Source: Tillus elongatus
Taxonomy: Eukaryota; Arthropoda; Insecta; Coleoptera; Cleridae
Length of the DNA: 64,000 nucleotides
Direction: 5' to 3'
Assembly (NCBI GenBank): GCA_964006375.1
Contig: OZ023268.1
Location: forward strand, 83,649,835 to 83,713,834
Positions 15,545 to 34,300 of the stretch are shown here, piece by piece. The stretch's first letter is position 1. Each line of letters opens with the position of its first letter. The position numbers and the translations under genes were made by a program. The notes beneath the pieces were generated by a model that did no database searches, was not told the DNA's origin, and saw only the letters and a list, made by a program, of their open reading frames with translations.

Positions 15545-15866
15545 TTTTCAGTAACTTATACAGAGCGTTCTGTATTCTTCAAGATATTTTAATGAAACCT
15601 ACTAGGAAGTGCTAGTTGAGTTTTACTCGATTTTTGCCATTTTCGGTCACAGGCGACCAATTATGACCAGATATCTGAATAGCTGCAACATAATGTAAAC
15701 TAAAACATCAATCTCAAAAATGGTAAGAGATAGGTATAAACAAATTTCAAAAAGATTTTAATGTGCAATAAGCAGAGAAATCCAGCATTTTCCATTTAAA
15801 TTATTAGGTTATATATGGCCCCAGTTTGGTATTTAGCATAGAACGCTCTGTATGAGTTACTGAAAG
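15545..15866. mobile_element. MITE-like element with CAGAGCGTTCT inverted ends
   Basis: ttcagtaacttatacagagc at 15545 is inverted at 15847-15866 (gctctgtatgagttactgaa). About 300 bp lie between, without a coding frame. Parent family not recognised. Confidence 0.5.
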
Positions 15867-16483
15867 TATCAACTGTGCTTACTTAGAATCAAGCTTTCTC
15901 AGTCTCCTCTTTTTATAACTTAAAATTTTAATATAACTAACCTAGCGTTTCTATGTATAGCAAGTGGGAATAACGAATGAAGTTCAGCATTACGAAAAAC
16001 TCTTCGGATGATCTAAGATTTATTTTCTGCGATCATATTTGTTGAAGTTGTAATGGACCTAAACGAAAGACTCTTGAAAAGGTCGAACAAGCGCTTCTAT
16101 TCCTTGGAATTCCTATTTTTCTGTCTCATAACGGTAGTTCGAGCGGAAACCAATAAAGGGCATTCAGTGAAATTGGCTCCAAGTGAAAGGAAACAACACG
16201 CAAAGATGCTTGATATTGGCAGGACAAGTCTAAAGAACACAAACAAACTTACACATCCAACAGTTTGTTCCTGTTCACGCAAAATAAATTTCCTGTCATT
16301 CACTTTATCCCCTATGAAGGTCTCTTTTACCACTACACTAATTTCATCACATTGGCTCTCCAAAATACCAAAAAATCATAGGGTATCAACTCTGTTATTG
16401 CCCTCAATAAGCCATAATGTTTTCTTCTGTTGCTGTTTGAAGTTTTTATTATTTTTAGTTGCCTCACTTGAAATCAGATGTAA
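15867..16483. other. Unassigned stretch with one 148-codon open frame
   Basis: The plus-strand frame 16053-16499 starts MDLNERLLKRSNKRFYSLEF, has a hydrophobic segment near residues 20-30, and shows no domain I recognise. The minus strand is also open (88 codons). It sits inside the loop of a transposon-like inverted repeat, so a decayed element frame is more likely than a host gene. Confidence 0.3.
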
Positions 16484-16594
16484 GGTGCTGACGCAGTAAG
16501 TACGTTAAGGTGGAAAATTTCCACAGAATTCTTCTCCATACAAAATTGTTCACGGAACAGGTAACGGAAGTTTATAAAGAAAGCTAAACTATTA

Positions 16595-16660
16595 TACAGG
16601 GTGGCCAAAATGAAACAGGCTCGTTTTAGGGCACTTATCGTGATGTTTCTTGAAAATCGC
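16595..16660 (+). repeat. Isolated CAGGGTGG transposon-like terminus
   Basis: tatacagggtggccaaaatg resembles the ends of the other TA-targeting elements in the window. No matching second end was found nearby. Confidence 0.35.
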
Positions 16661-17289
16661 TTAGAAAGGTAAATTTTATTTCAAGGGGGAGGACTTTTAG
16701 GCTTATTTTCAGCATCGCAACACCAACCCCGTGTGAGAGTTGATAATTTTTTTTAATGGTTACTGATAGCAACCAGCTTACTGCAAGTCCCGGCAGGACT
16801 GAAGTGATTTTGGATAGAAAGTGATGTAATTCAATGCCCGTCGTGGTATTAGCCAGGGGAGTAGTTGTTTTCATTCGCAGTTTTTATTCTAACAGCTTCC
16901 TTCTTGCTACTGTGTGTACTTTGATGTGTCAAATTGAAACAAAAACCGGAGTTCTGAATTGTGAAGATGCTTCGAAATGACAGTAAACAAACCCAATTGC
17001 AAAAAATGTGACCCCAACCGTAAAATTTTGAATGACACCCTGTATATTCTTTTATAATATTTTTTGTGATTTTCATTTTACTATTAAATGATTTTTCCCG
17101 AATGAAAGTCGGTTATGAAATAGGTAAGACAATCAACATTTATTCTTCATATTCAAGATTGGCCATTACTTGATTAAACATAAGCAAATAAATTTTGACT
17201 CTTGTCAAATTGAACTGGATGAGACAGTGCAAAGTGGCTTTTCTTCATAATATATAATATAATGACTTACAAGATATGATAATGCCAAC

Positions 17290-17509
<220 letters not shown>

Positions 17510-17640
17510 ATTTGTATCCAAGCGATAACGAAAAAAATACTGGCACATATCTTCATTGTATTAACCCCGCGGACGAGTTCATATACCAGCTATAACGAAC
17601 ATTTTTTTCCACAAAAATATACAAAAATATTTTTGGAAAC
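17510..17640 (+). mobile_element. Helentron-like right half, divergent subtype
   Basis: caagcgataacgaaaaaaat, ggcacatatcttcattgtat and ccgcggacgagttc match the divergent right half at 48204-48330. Confidence 0.5.
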
Positions 17641-18360
17641 GCTATGTTTTTGTAAGTATCCGAGTAACTGGACTGAGACTTTACATGTGACTATAAATGG
17701 TGTAAACAAACCTATGTTGTAAATTAGTAATTTGATATACAATAGTTGGAGTTTCTTTCCAAATTAAATATAAAATCTGAAGGACGTGCTTTGGATCGAC
17801 TTAGTGGTTAAAATCAAATCCCTGACAGACAGGGTAGTTAACGGCCACGCCCTAATTGATTCATACTACAGGTATAAACCATACATCAACGGTAACCAAA
17901 CTAAATAAATAACAGACATAAAACATACTACCCGAAACAACAATCGTGAAATTAAAAATTAGCCTGGTAATTGTTGTTTAGCTGGGGGAAGTAATCAATT
18001 TTTAAAATACACTATATTTGTTGTTATTTAGCTGGGGGAAGTAATCAATTTTTAAAATACACTAGATTTGTAGCTTAATGAACGGCCCCAAATACAGTTT
18101 TAGCACAGCAAACATATATTATACTGTGGTTTTAGACTGGAAGTGTAGCATAATATAGAAGAAATGTAAGCAAAATCAAGTCAAGTTTCTATAAAAGTTA
18201 TTCTAAAATAATTTCTTTTATCTTTAAACTGAAACATAAAACCGAAACAGTCGCGGAATGTGTTACAATGGAAATTCTGCTCATTGTGTAATTAATTGTT
18301 ACATATTCTTTTAATATAATATCCCGGGCATGAAGCCGATGTTAAGTATCATGTAAATAA
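17641..18360. other. Unassigned stretch with a 50-bp tandem duplication
   Basis: tttagctgggggaagtaatc plus ~20 following bases occur twice at about 17978 and 18028 (offset 50). Otherwise no feature is recognised. Confidence 0.5.
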
Positions 18361-18370
18361 AACGTTATTA

Positions 18371-18447
18371 ACGTATCTATACATAGCTCAGTGGTAGCGT
18401 GGTTGTCTCCTAAGCAGAAGGTTCAGAGATCGATTCCCGCTCTATGA
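18371..18447 (+). tRNA. tRNA-like sequence, probably a pseudogene or SINE head
   Basis: An A-box/D-arm segment (tagctcagtggtagcg), an anticodon-loop-like CTCCTAA (CCT, Arg-type) and a B-box-like atcgattccc appear at tRNA spacing. The acceptor, anticodon and T stems pair poorly, so a functional tRNA is unlikely. Confidence 0.35.
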
Positions 18448-18879
18448 ATGTATGTTTTTTTACGTTGATATTTGGAGAAACAATAGGGTACAGGTTTTAT
18501 ACGTTTCGAACAACGTCTCATTTTTTTTAAAACGCCTGAATAACTTTGTTACCTTTGAATTTGAAATTATAATTTTCAGCAGGCATTCTGTTATTGTTGA
18601 TATTGAAACAACCGGTTTCATTAGGTTGACTAAAACGAAAGCATTCAGGCAATTAATAAGGGAAAACAACTGCTACGTTTATAATTTGGCAGATACTTTA
18701 CTTTTCTAAATATGAACTAAGTTTCCTTCTGGAAATCTTTTGTAACTTTAATAAAATTTGTAATACAAATTTCTTTTAAAGAGACTTATACTATCTACAG
18801 ATATAGCAAAATTTAATTTTTCAGTTTCATAGAAAATTCGGTTTTGGGCATTTTTCTCATAAGGGGTTAGAACACACGA
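18448..18879. other. Unassigned stretch
   Basis: Short frames on both strands, none recognisable. Confidence 0.35.
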
Positions 18880-19070
18880 TTTTTTTGATAATAGAGAGAT
18901 CGATGGTAACACTTTCGAAATAATTCTTCAAATTTGCGTGTACTAAGACCTCTAAAATCGATCTTCAAGTTCTGTTTAAGGTTGAAATATTAATTTGAGT
19001 AATATGCCGTATAATAATAGTCTATAATTCTCATGATTGAATTCACTACTCTAACGCACTTGCTGCAACC
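18880..19070 (+). mobile_element. Helentron-like element lacking a TA array, degenerate
   Basis: cttcaaatttgcgtgtac and cctctaaaatcgatcttc follow the left-half order. attcactactctaacgcact with ttgctgc marks the right terminus near 19040-19070. No TA array lies between them. Confidence 0.5.
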
Positions 19071-19328
19071 CGAAAATTAAATTTGATGTAACACTCGATT
19101 ACTGCAGTCAAATTGAACGCTATTAAAAGCATTTACAAGCACGATCGCTTCACTATTAGCCCGTTGTTCTGTAAAGCACCGTAAAAAAAGCTTCATTTGA
19201 AAAAAAAAATAATTTCTCAAATTTCAACTAGAAGCATATTGAAATAGAATACGAAGTACAGGATGGTGTTTTAAGTTTGGAATTATTATTTTTATTTCCA
19301 GGATGATTACAAAGAAGAGCTTTTTAGT

Positions 19329-19740
<412 letters not shown>

Positions 19741-20456
19741 GATCATTTGTATTTTCCTTGCATCGTTTTTAGTTTATTGTTATTATTAAAAGTCAATAGT
19801 TTCTTTATAAAATTTGCTCTTACCGAACACACGTGGCTTCCATTGACTTCTGCTTCTGCCGCTGTTACAATCTTTACTCTTAATATTACGCTTTCCTTAC
19901 TCTTACTGCTAAACTATTTTACATACGTATTACCCAACAAAAACCTACTTGTGTTCCACCGCACAAGACGTTCCTCTAGCTTCACTTTCGGTTTATTTTC
20001 CTCTATTTCTTCTTTATGATTCATTTGCAAAGCTCACTAATATGTTCTATCGAGAATGAAAACTGTAGAAGCATCCTCTTACTAGGCATCGTGTGTCCAT
20101 TTGCTATTATTGTACATTTAATTTACACTGTTAGTCAATGCTCGCTCTCTATGTAAGTTTTATTTATGTGACCTAACAAATTACTTGAAATTTCCATGCA
20201 ACATTTCCTTTTACGTGCCTTACGTGGTCTCCTGCTACATTCATCACCCTTATAATGTGAGGCCACTTACCATTACAATTCCTGTTCCCCTAGTTTAATG
20301 ATCATAACGAGCAGATTTCGTCTTTGTAAATAGCTATTAGTCAGTGATACCTTCTGCAGATAACGTACCATTTCTGCCTAACATACACGGTTTCGACCGT
20401 CCTGTCTGTTTTGTCGTTTCTATTGTTAGTCAATGCTCGCTATTCAATTTATTTTT
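19741..20456. other. Unassigned stretch
   Basis: T-rich plus strand with no repeat shared elsewhere in the window, apart from a short echo (attgttagtcaatgctcgct) near 20130 and 20424. Confidence 0.4.
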
Positions 20457-21088
<632 letters not shown>

Positions 21089-21230
21089 CTTTTTCTCTTT
21101 TCGGGTATAACTTTTTTATTCGTCAAGCAATTTTTATAATGAAAAGTCATATTGAAGCCAAAGCTTCAGGCAGGAACACTCAGTTAACAGAATCTATACA
21201 GCGCGGCATCAAAGGTAATTCTAATCATTT

Positions 21231-21612
21231 AAAACTTTCATTGAGAACCTCGGTGGTTCAGGGGTAAGAACGTGTGCCTCTGAACCGAAGGGTACTGGGT
21301 TCGATCCCAGGGTACTCCTGTCACTTTTTCAGTACTAACTGTAACATTAACATCAACCGAGGTTCTGCCATTGTATTTGAGCAAGTTGAACGTCTGCACG
21401 TTCCGCCCTTCGGAGGGGGCGTAAAGCCGTCGGTCTCATGTCCATGTGATGTTGGGCACGTTAAAGATCCCTACCCTCCTTACAGAAAGTCAGGGGTTCG
21501 GTAAAATTTCCAGGATAGTGAGGTGAAACTGCTCCCTGGCGTCGGTGATTGGCCATAGTCGCGGATATAGGCCGACGTTAAAGAAACAAAACACATACAC
21601 AAAACTTTCATT
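21231..21612 (+). mobile_element. tRNA-derived SINE, copy 3, best preserved
   Basis: Body 21243-21600, flanked by a perfect 12-bp target site duplication, aaaactttcatt (21231-21242 and 21601-21612). The pol III A-box-like sequence is at 21254-21264 and the B box ggttcgatccc at 21298-21308. The anticodon-loop position reads CTCTGAA (CTG, Gln-type). The body block ggcacgttaaagatccc resembles conserved centres of invertebrate SINE superfamilies (from memory). It ends gttaaagaaacaaaacacat. Confidence 0.93.
21254..21308 (+). promoter_or_regulatory. Internal RNA polymerase III promoter of the SINE
   Basis: A box tggttcagggg at 21254-21264 and B box ggttcgatccc at 21298-21308, at normal tRNA spacing. 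Confidence 0.7.
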
Positions 21613-22178
21613 TGACAGCGGAATCGACTGGAAATCAAGTTACTAATGAAAGAATTATTAGTTACTGGTACCAAAAATTGTTTGTCGTCTGCATAGGTTA
21701 AAAACTGTTATCAATTACAAACGACTTGTTTTTACAGAAGACTCGTTCACGCTCTTATCTGAGAATGCTCATGACTAAGGTAATGCTTTTTGTTGCTACC
21801 TTATTTACCAGCATTTTAAAATATGAGCCTGAATGAGTCTAATTTAGAAACAAGCCCTTTGTAATTAGTCCTTTTAACGACAATTTTTGACCTATTCAAA
21901 CAATAAACAATTCCAAGTGCCCACAATTAATGGTCATTTCATAAGTAACTTGATTTCCAGTAAATTCTGCTGTCGAAGCGAAATTTTTGAAACGATTAGA
22001 ATTTAGATTACATTTGATGCAACGTTGTATATTGATCGTTTATTTTCCGTCGATTATGTTCAGTAGGAGTCCTTCATTATGAAAATGCGTTGACAAGTAA
22101 AAAAGTTATACCCAAGGAGAGAAAAAGCTCTTTTTTCTTTCGGCCGCGGCGATTGAAATTTACATCAAATATAAAAAG
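21613..22178. other. Unassigned stretch
   Basis: No frame or repeat recognised. Confidence 0.35.
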
Positions 22179-22494
22179 TCTGGACGCAGCAAGTCCGTTA
22201 TGATAGTGAATTTTAATAAAAAATATTTAAATAGCAAATATGTGTTTTTTTAAAGAAAGCAGACATCAAATTTGTTTACCAGTATAACATATATGGTAGA
22301 AAAAGTGTACCATATTTCATCAAAATAACTATATTGCTTGAAAATGTACCAAAATGTTTCGAAAATATACTTAAAATGTTCCCGAAAAAACTAGTTTCCT
22401 GGCCAGCGAACCTTACAGGTTAATAGCAAATTGAGCTATTCAAATTTGAGACGTTCAATAAAAATTCGCTACCATAACGCACTTGCTGAGTCCC
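22179..22494 (+). mobile_element. Helentron-like short form with inverted ends
   Basis: Begins tctggacgcagcaagtccg and ends ccataacgcacttgctgag. The interior is homologous to 12340-12646. No TA array. Confidence 0.75.
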
Positions 22495-22731
22495 GATTTT
22501 TTTTTTACAAACATGCATTATAGTTCCGTGTTCGAAATTCTATACATTTAAGGCCAGCTCGAACGACACTGACCGGGGAATCCATCTGCCTAATTAAAAC
22601 AAATCACTGTTTAATCTACTTCAACTGAGCAGACTTTCCTGGCTAACGAACTTATCGAAGCCACTTGCAAAAGGAAGGTACTCAACAAATTTGATAAAAA
22701 TCGGCCTATTATTTTTTGAGTTATCAGTGTG

Positions 22732-23605
<874 letters not shown>

Positions 23606-23688
<83 letters not shown>
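23606..23688. repeat. (TA)n array
   Basis: About 41 TA units, right part of the split array. Confidence 0.97.
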
Positions 23689-23691
<3 letters not shown>

Positions 23692-23830
23692 GTATATAAA
23701 CATATAAAAATTGAAACTGACCCCGGATATGTGTTCTTGGGGGCCTAATTAATGTTTGTTTGAAGGAATTGTTTTAAAATTCAAAAGTCGGGATCTCCTC
23801 ATTGGTGAATTTTTTAAAGAAGATTCACTA

Positions 23831-25166
23831 AAAGGCCAAAATTTTCGCGAGCGACGAGGACTGCAATTTTCAAAAGCACGTAATTTGTGAATGCACGAAT
23901 TATTATATTTTTACAGTAATTTGCATCCATTTAGGTTTTACTCAAGAAATCTAAATATAAAGCACCAGAAAGTTAATTACTATTGCTGATGCATAGTCCT
24001 GCTAGTTTCTCTAGAATTGGAATAAAAGATAAAAATGGTTTTAGAACATAAGAGTTGGAGAGAGACATTATTCCGTGCAGTAATTTTCAAGACAAAGAAA
24101 GCAAGCACAAGGCAGAATAAGCAGCAAGAAACCTGTGATAGTGGCTATTGCCGTTTAGCCACGACGTCGCTACACGAAGGCTACGGTGCTGAAACATAGC
24201 CGGATAAGTGCCCGATACCACCCGGCTACGTTGAAACCATTTCCTATTTTGGTGGTTGCTCCTGATAGGAACGTTCCTATAACGGATCACTGACTGACGA
24301 CAAAAAACTTTGAAGTTATTATGATAGTCGCTCCCACGTTCCAGCGACCAATTGTGCTAGTTGGAACTCTAAGGCACTAAACTTTCTTACATTATTTAAA
24401 AAAAACGGAGCAAAATGGACCAAGAATGGATGATTTGAACCAACTGATGAAGTGCGGAGGCCACAATGGAACGAAAAGAGCTGCATAAGATAAAGAGTCA
24501 TGGTTTTGACAAGGCGACGTCGCCTTTAGATTGTAATGGTGTAGTATTTTTACGACAAACTGCACTGTAAGTGAAAACAGCCTTGTGACTATTAAAATAC
24601 CTTAGAGATCCAAGTGTAAGCTATTCTAACTTTATGTTAACTCTACAAACGCTAAACCTGAAGTCCCAAACGTTTCATCCCGGCTAAGTCACAAACTTTT
24701 CTTTTCTGCGTGCACGTGACATTGGGTCAGTATTGCGAGAAGGGATAGGCTAGTGTCTAAAACAGGCACGGCATAGACTTACCGGAATAATTCTCTATGG
24801 CATATACCCAGGTCTTATAGAATATCCTCGGTGCTTTCGCCAATGTAGTACAAAGTTACTTTGCATGCTCTAATTATAAATTAATCCCAACTTCCATGTT
24901 ACATCCGGGACTATCCTACAAACTCATTGATTATGTAAGACCAGTCATTAATAATTTGTCATTGCTCACGCTCCGCAAGTGGATATTAATCAAATTAGAA
25001 ATTCAAAGTGACATAACCAGAAAAAAATCTCCAAAATAAATTCTATAAACAATGTTTTTGTCCCTTTCGCTCTTAGTAAGCCGAGAATTCGAATATAAAC
25101 TTTTATTCACTATTCATTCGTTGTTGTTGCCTGTACTAGGTAAAACTGTTGCATACTAAACTAGAC
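23831..25166. other. Longest stretch without a recognised repeat
   Basis: About 1.3 kb, slightly richer in G+C than its surroundings around 24100-24800. Frames are shorter than 70 codons and carry no motif. It is the best candidate here for single-copy host DNA. Confidence 0.4.
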
Positions 25167-25403
25167 TTAGAGAGTCAGTCGAGCGCCTCCGTGGCCGTGC
25201 GGGAAAATCGATTCAGACTTTCCAATACGGACTCGGTGGACGATGGTTCGAGACTCACCGGCGGCGGATGATTTTTCAAATCACTGTCGGCGTTGAGATC
25301 GAGCTCAAGGTGGAGGGTAGGTTAGTTTAGATGAGCAAAAAGGGTCAGCAATGGCCTAATTGCCAGTAAGCATCTTACCTTTACCTTTTTTAGAGAGTCA
25401 GTC
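25167..25403 (+). mobile_element. Second tRNA-like SINE family, with target site duplication
   Basis: Body 25181-25389 (209 bp): a tRNA-like head (gcgcctccgtggccgtgcgg; B box ggttcgagactc), a short body, and a tail of ttacctttaccttttt. A 14-bp perfect repeat, ttagagagtcagtc, flanks it (25167-25180 and 25390-25403). It is unrelated to the other SINE family apart from the tRNA features. Confidence 0.85.
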
Positions 25404-25512
25404 TCTGGCTCCACAAATGTTTTTTCTTCTGTAACTAGTTTCGCTGGTGGTCAGCATCACCAAAGAGCGAAACCGATTACAGAAAGAAAACAAACATTTG
25501 TGAAGGCTGAGA
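25404..25512. repeat. Short foldback next to the SINE
   Basis: Arms of ~45 bp: ccacaaatgttttttcttct ... agtttcgct against the inverse of agcgaaaccgattacag ... acatttgtgaagg. The loop is itself palindromic (ggtggtcagcatcacc). Confidence 0.75.
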
Positions 25513-25539
25513 AATAGTATCGAAGTCTCCATTTTATGT

Positions 25540-26460
25540 TTGATCTTTATGAAATGGTTTGCATATTTATAAAAATCCTCGAAACATCAATTTAAGATTA
25601 AAAAGTGACATTATGCAACGTAACAACTTCACCCCTACCTTAAACCCCCTTCGTGTGACAGTTGCGATCCCCAAATTTTTAAATAGGAAGTAGGGGCTTG
25701 TGATACCTCATTTGAAAGATCTCTTCATTCTCTATTTAAAAATGCTATGGTTTTAAAATTTATTGAAAAAAATTAACAGTAAAAAAAGAAAATCATCTGA
25801 TTGTCCATCTTCGCTGCAAAACACTAAAAATTAATAACTAATCGCGTTTCATTCTTGATAATGGGAAACGATCGTCGCCTCTCTATCCACCGATTTGGAA
25901 ATTAGGTCCAGGTACTATCAGACATTGATTTGATAATATGCTGGTGTTCTATCTTGCTGTAACCTTATCATATTTGCTGGAACTTGTGGGTTTGCTCGAT
26001 CAGGATATATAACTTTGCGGGATTATTTTGGAGCAGTGCTACACATTTATCTTCATTCAAATTTCTATCAATAAAAAAGGGACCAATGACATGGTTTCCA
26101 ACTATTTCTGACAAACATTAACCTTTTCAGGGTATTGCGTGTATGTTATTTTATCATCCACTGTGGATTTTATTTAAACCCGTAGCGACAATTTTGACGA
26201 ATACCATGGCTGTGAAGTGTAAAGCGGCACTCATCAAAAAACGAAAAATGTTGACTAACATTGTTATTTAACATTTCCACCATTTGTTTCCAAAAAAAAA
26301 AGTTTTGCTATCAAAATAGCGTCTTTTCGTGAGCTGAGCTCCTGAGTTTGTATCAATTTATAGGGGTGAATTTGTGACAGCGTAAGCTCCTTTGTATAAC
26401 GTACGCTGCACTTGGGGTATTCAAAAAAGTCAACCTTGATATAACCCACTAAAATGATTT
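25540..26460 (-). mobile_element. DD41D-type transposon relic
   Basis: A plausible terminal region (tgatacctcatttgaaagat, about 25710) flanks a strongly decayed transposase on the minus strand. Boundaries are approximate. Confidence 0.5.
25870..26400 (-). pseudogene. DUF4817/DDE_3-type transposase relic
   Basis: Pieces in three frames line up in family order on the minus strand: IHPYKLIQTQELSS near 26370, TQYPEKVNV near 26130 (family form QYPxKVNVWxGI), and FPNRWIERR near 25895 (family FPNRWIGRRG, between the second and third catalytic Asp). Catalytic aspartates cannot be read with confidence. Many stops. Confidence 0.6.
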
Positions 26461-30699
<4,239 letters not shown>

Positions 30700-30703
<4 letters not shown>

Positions 30704-33035
30704 GTTTTCTCTAAAGCGCACATTAGAACTTTTTCCACGTCTGAAAATGTCACTGACTTGAAAATTTGTATGCAGGGGTCATCAATTAATTCCTCTTCAA
30801 TAAAAATATTTTCAAGATGGCGTCACTTCCGGTTGTACCGGAAGTGAGTATCAACTTCGTTATTTTGAATGGAAACCCATATTTTTTATTACGTTTTCAG
30901 ATTCGTAGAGTTTTTTGAAAGGAATCCCATTAGCTTTTCCTATACCTAAGTTCAGTTATTTTCGTAATATTTAGACTTTTTTGAAAATGTTCGAGTTTGC
31001 ATATTCCTTTTCAAAAATCGATACCTTCGTCGTTTTTTAATATTTTTAAACACAATTTGGGAATTTAAAAGAGGAAGGATGGATCTTTGCTTTGGTCTAA
31101 TCAGGACTGCACAAAAATCTAACCTTCAAAATTTTAACATACGTTTAGGAAAAATACTCTTAACTAAATTTTTTCAAATGAAATGCCCCATTTTTTTTGT
31201 CAAATAGAGGAACATTAAATTCTCCATCGATCTGTATTAACATTCCCTATACCTATATTTTATAGTTTTCAAGTAATTTTGGTTTTTTGATAATATAGTA
31301 GGAAATTCATCACCAGCTTTAAAACTGCACTGGTATATGAATCGTCATTGCCATGGAAATGGGAACTGTCATAACTTTAATTAACAAACGTCGTCTTTAT
31401 GATCATTATTGTTTGTATGATTCGATAAATAGAAATAAAAATGGAGGTTCAAAGTTATTCAAACCAAGATATGATGAATTTATTCTGTATTTATGGAAAA
31501 TGTGACAACATTGTGGCGAGAACATATGCCGTTCATTCAACGAAAAATATCCTCACTTGCCACCCTTGAATAGATGGGAGTTCAGAAGATTTAAAACGAA
31601 TTTCGTACAGCTTGGTCAGGCAAAAGCAACAAGAAAGAGAAATAAACCTTTAACTGGCGAAGAAAACATTGAAATTACTCTGCTGGGCTATTTTCATGCA
31701 CACCCACAGGGGTCAATCCGAACAGCCGCAATAGATCTGGATCTCTCAATGAAATCTGTGCATAGTATTTTGAAGACAAATAAAATGCATACATTTTCCA
31801 TTATAACAGTACATTCACTAGTACCTGGTGATTATAATCAAAGAATCGAATATTGTGAAAGTATTTTAATAAGAATACAGTAAGATCCTTGTTTCCTACC
31901 ATAAATTATTTGGACCGACGAATCAAAATTTAGCAGAGAAGGCATCTACATTTTTGGGCACAAAATAATCCACGATTCAACAGAGAAGGATATTTTCAAC
32001 ACACATTTAGTTTCAATGTGTTCTGTATATTGATGGATAATCGGATTGCCTACGAAATTTACGAAGAAAATTTAACAAGTGAGAGATATTTGAGATTGCT
32101 GAAAGGAGTGGTGTCTGAGTTTTGTGATAATTTGCCATTGAATGTGCTGAGTAGCTGTTGGTATCAGGTGGATGGTGTGCCAGCACATTCCACATATTAA
32201 GTCGGCCAGCCATTAACAGAGACTTTTGAAGATCGTTGGTTTGGACGATATGGTCCCTTAAGATGGCGTTTAAGATCTCCTGATCTGACGCCACTAGATT
32301 TTTATGTATGGGGACACATAAAAAAATCTTGCGTACTCTACTCTAGTTCATATCAAAGAAGAATTGATGCGGCGAGTGACAACAACATTCAGGGAGTTGG
32401 ATCCAGAACAAATTAGAAGAGCAACAACAACACAAGTTCATACCAGAATTCTGAAATGTTTAGAAAATAATGGACAACACATTTCAGTGTTCAAGTTTTT
32501 TGTGTTACAATTTATTACTGTCAGTTAACTTCCATAAATACAGAAACAATCATCATATCTTGGTTTGAATAGCTTTGAACCTCCATTTTTATTTCTATTT
32601 ATCGAATCATCCAAACAATAATTATCATAAAGACGACGTTTGTCAATCAAAGTTATGACACTTCTTATTTCCATGGCAATGACGATTCATATACGAGTGC
32701 AGTTGTAAAGCTGGTGATGATTTTTGAAAAGGAATATGCAAACTCAAACATTTTCAAAAAAGTCTAAATATTACGAAAATGGCTGAACTTAGGTATGGGA
32801 AAAGCTGATGCGATTCCTTTCAAAAAACTCTACGAATCTGAAAACGTAATAAAAAAATATAGGTTTCCATTCAAAATAACGAAGTTGATACTCACTTCCG
32901 GTATAACCGGAAGTGACGCCATCTTGAAAATATTTTCATTTAAGAGGAATTAATTGATAACCCCTGCATACAAATTTTCAAGTCAGTGACATTTTCAGAC
33001 GTGGAAAAAGTTCTAATGTGCGCTTTAGAGAAAAC

Positions 33036-33040
<5 letters not shown>
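30700..33040 (+). mobile_element. DD41D transposon, right arm, most complete copy
   Basis: Ends GGGTGTTTTCTC (30700) and GAAAACACCCT (33040), each merging into TA arrays. The terminal inverted repeats are unusually long. The outer ~320 bp match (30700-31020 against 32722-33040). After a ~290-bp insertion present only on the left (about 31021-31312), homology resumes and runs through the transposase start codon (to about 31500 against 32530). A small palindrome, CTTCCGGT-N-ACCGGAAG, lies ~130 bp inside each end. Confidence 0.88.
31441..32528 (+). pseudogene. DD41D transposase, frameshifted
   Basis: The start ATG at 31441 gives MEVQSYSNQDMMNLFCIYGK, a DUF4817-type N terminus. A shift near 31533 leads into the open segment 31557-31883 (LNRWEFRRFK; LDLSMKSVHSILKTNKMH). 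A second shift precedes IIWTDESKFSREG (about 31903, first Asp). The segment 32018-32200 holds YQVDGVPAHSTY (second Asp), then an in-frame TAA. The same frame continues WFGRYGPLRWRLRSPDLTPLDFYVWG (third Asp). There are 41 residue positions between the second and third Asp, hence DD41D. The C terminus (LVHIKEELMRRV ... FKFFVLQFITVS) ends at TAA 32526-32528. Confidence 0.85.

Positions 33041-33118
<78 letters not shown>
33041..33118. repeat. (TA)n array at the transposon end
   Basis: About 38 TA units. The copy-B equivalent is 37328-37424. Confidence 0.97.
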
Positions 33119-33123
<5 letters not shown>

Positions 33124-33296
33124 CATGTATATGATTATATTACTTGTGTATACCTATTTTTACTGTTCTGTGCGACAGCATAGTTACCCTGTCGGATAGG
33201 GTTTCCTATACCCTGCTGGAGACAATGTCAGGTTATTCAATGACTTTAACATCGGCATATGCTACAATTTTCAAAAGTCTGTAAGACTTTTTCTAA

Positions 33297-34300
<1,004 letters not shown>

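Noticed and set aside
16053..16499. 148-codon open frame as a possible host gene with a signal-like hydrophobic start
   Set aside because: No domain, antisense strand equally open, AT-rich context inside a transposon-like inverted repeat.
24447..24480. CTGATGA at 24447 as a second hammerhead
   Set aside because: No paired stem II and no properly spaced GAAA followed by a cleavage triplet.
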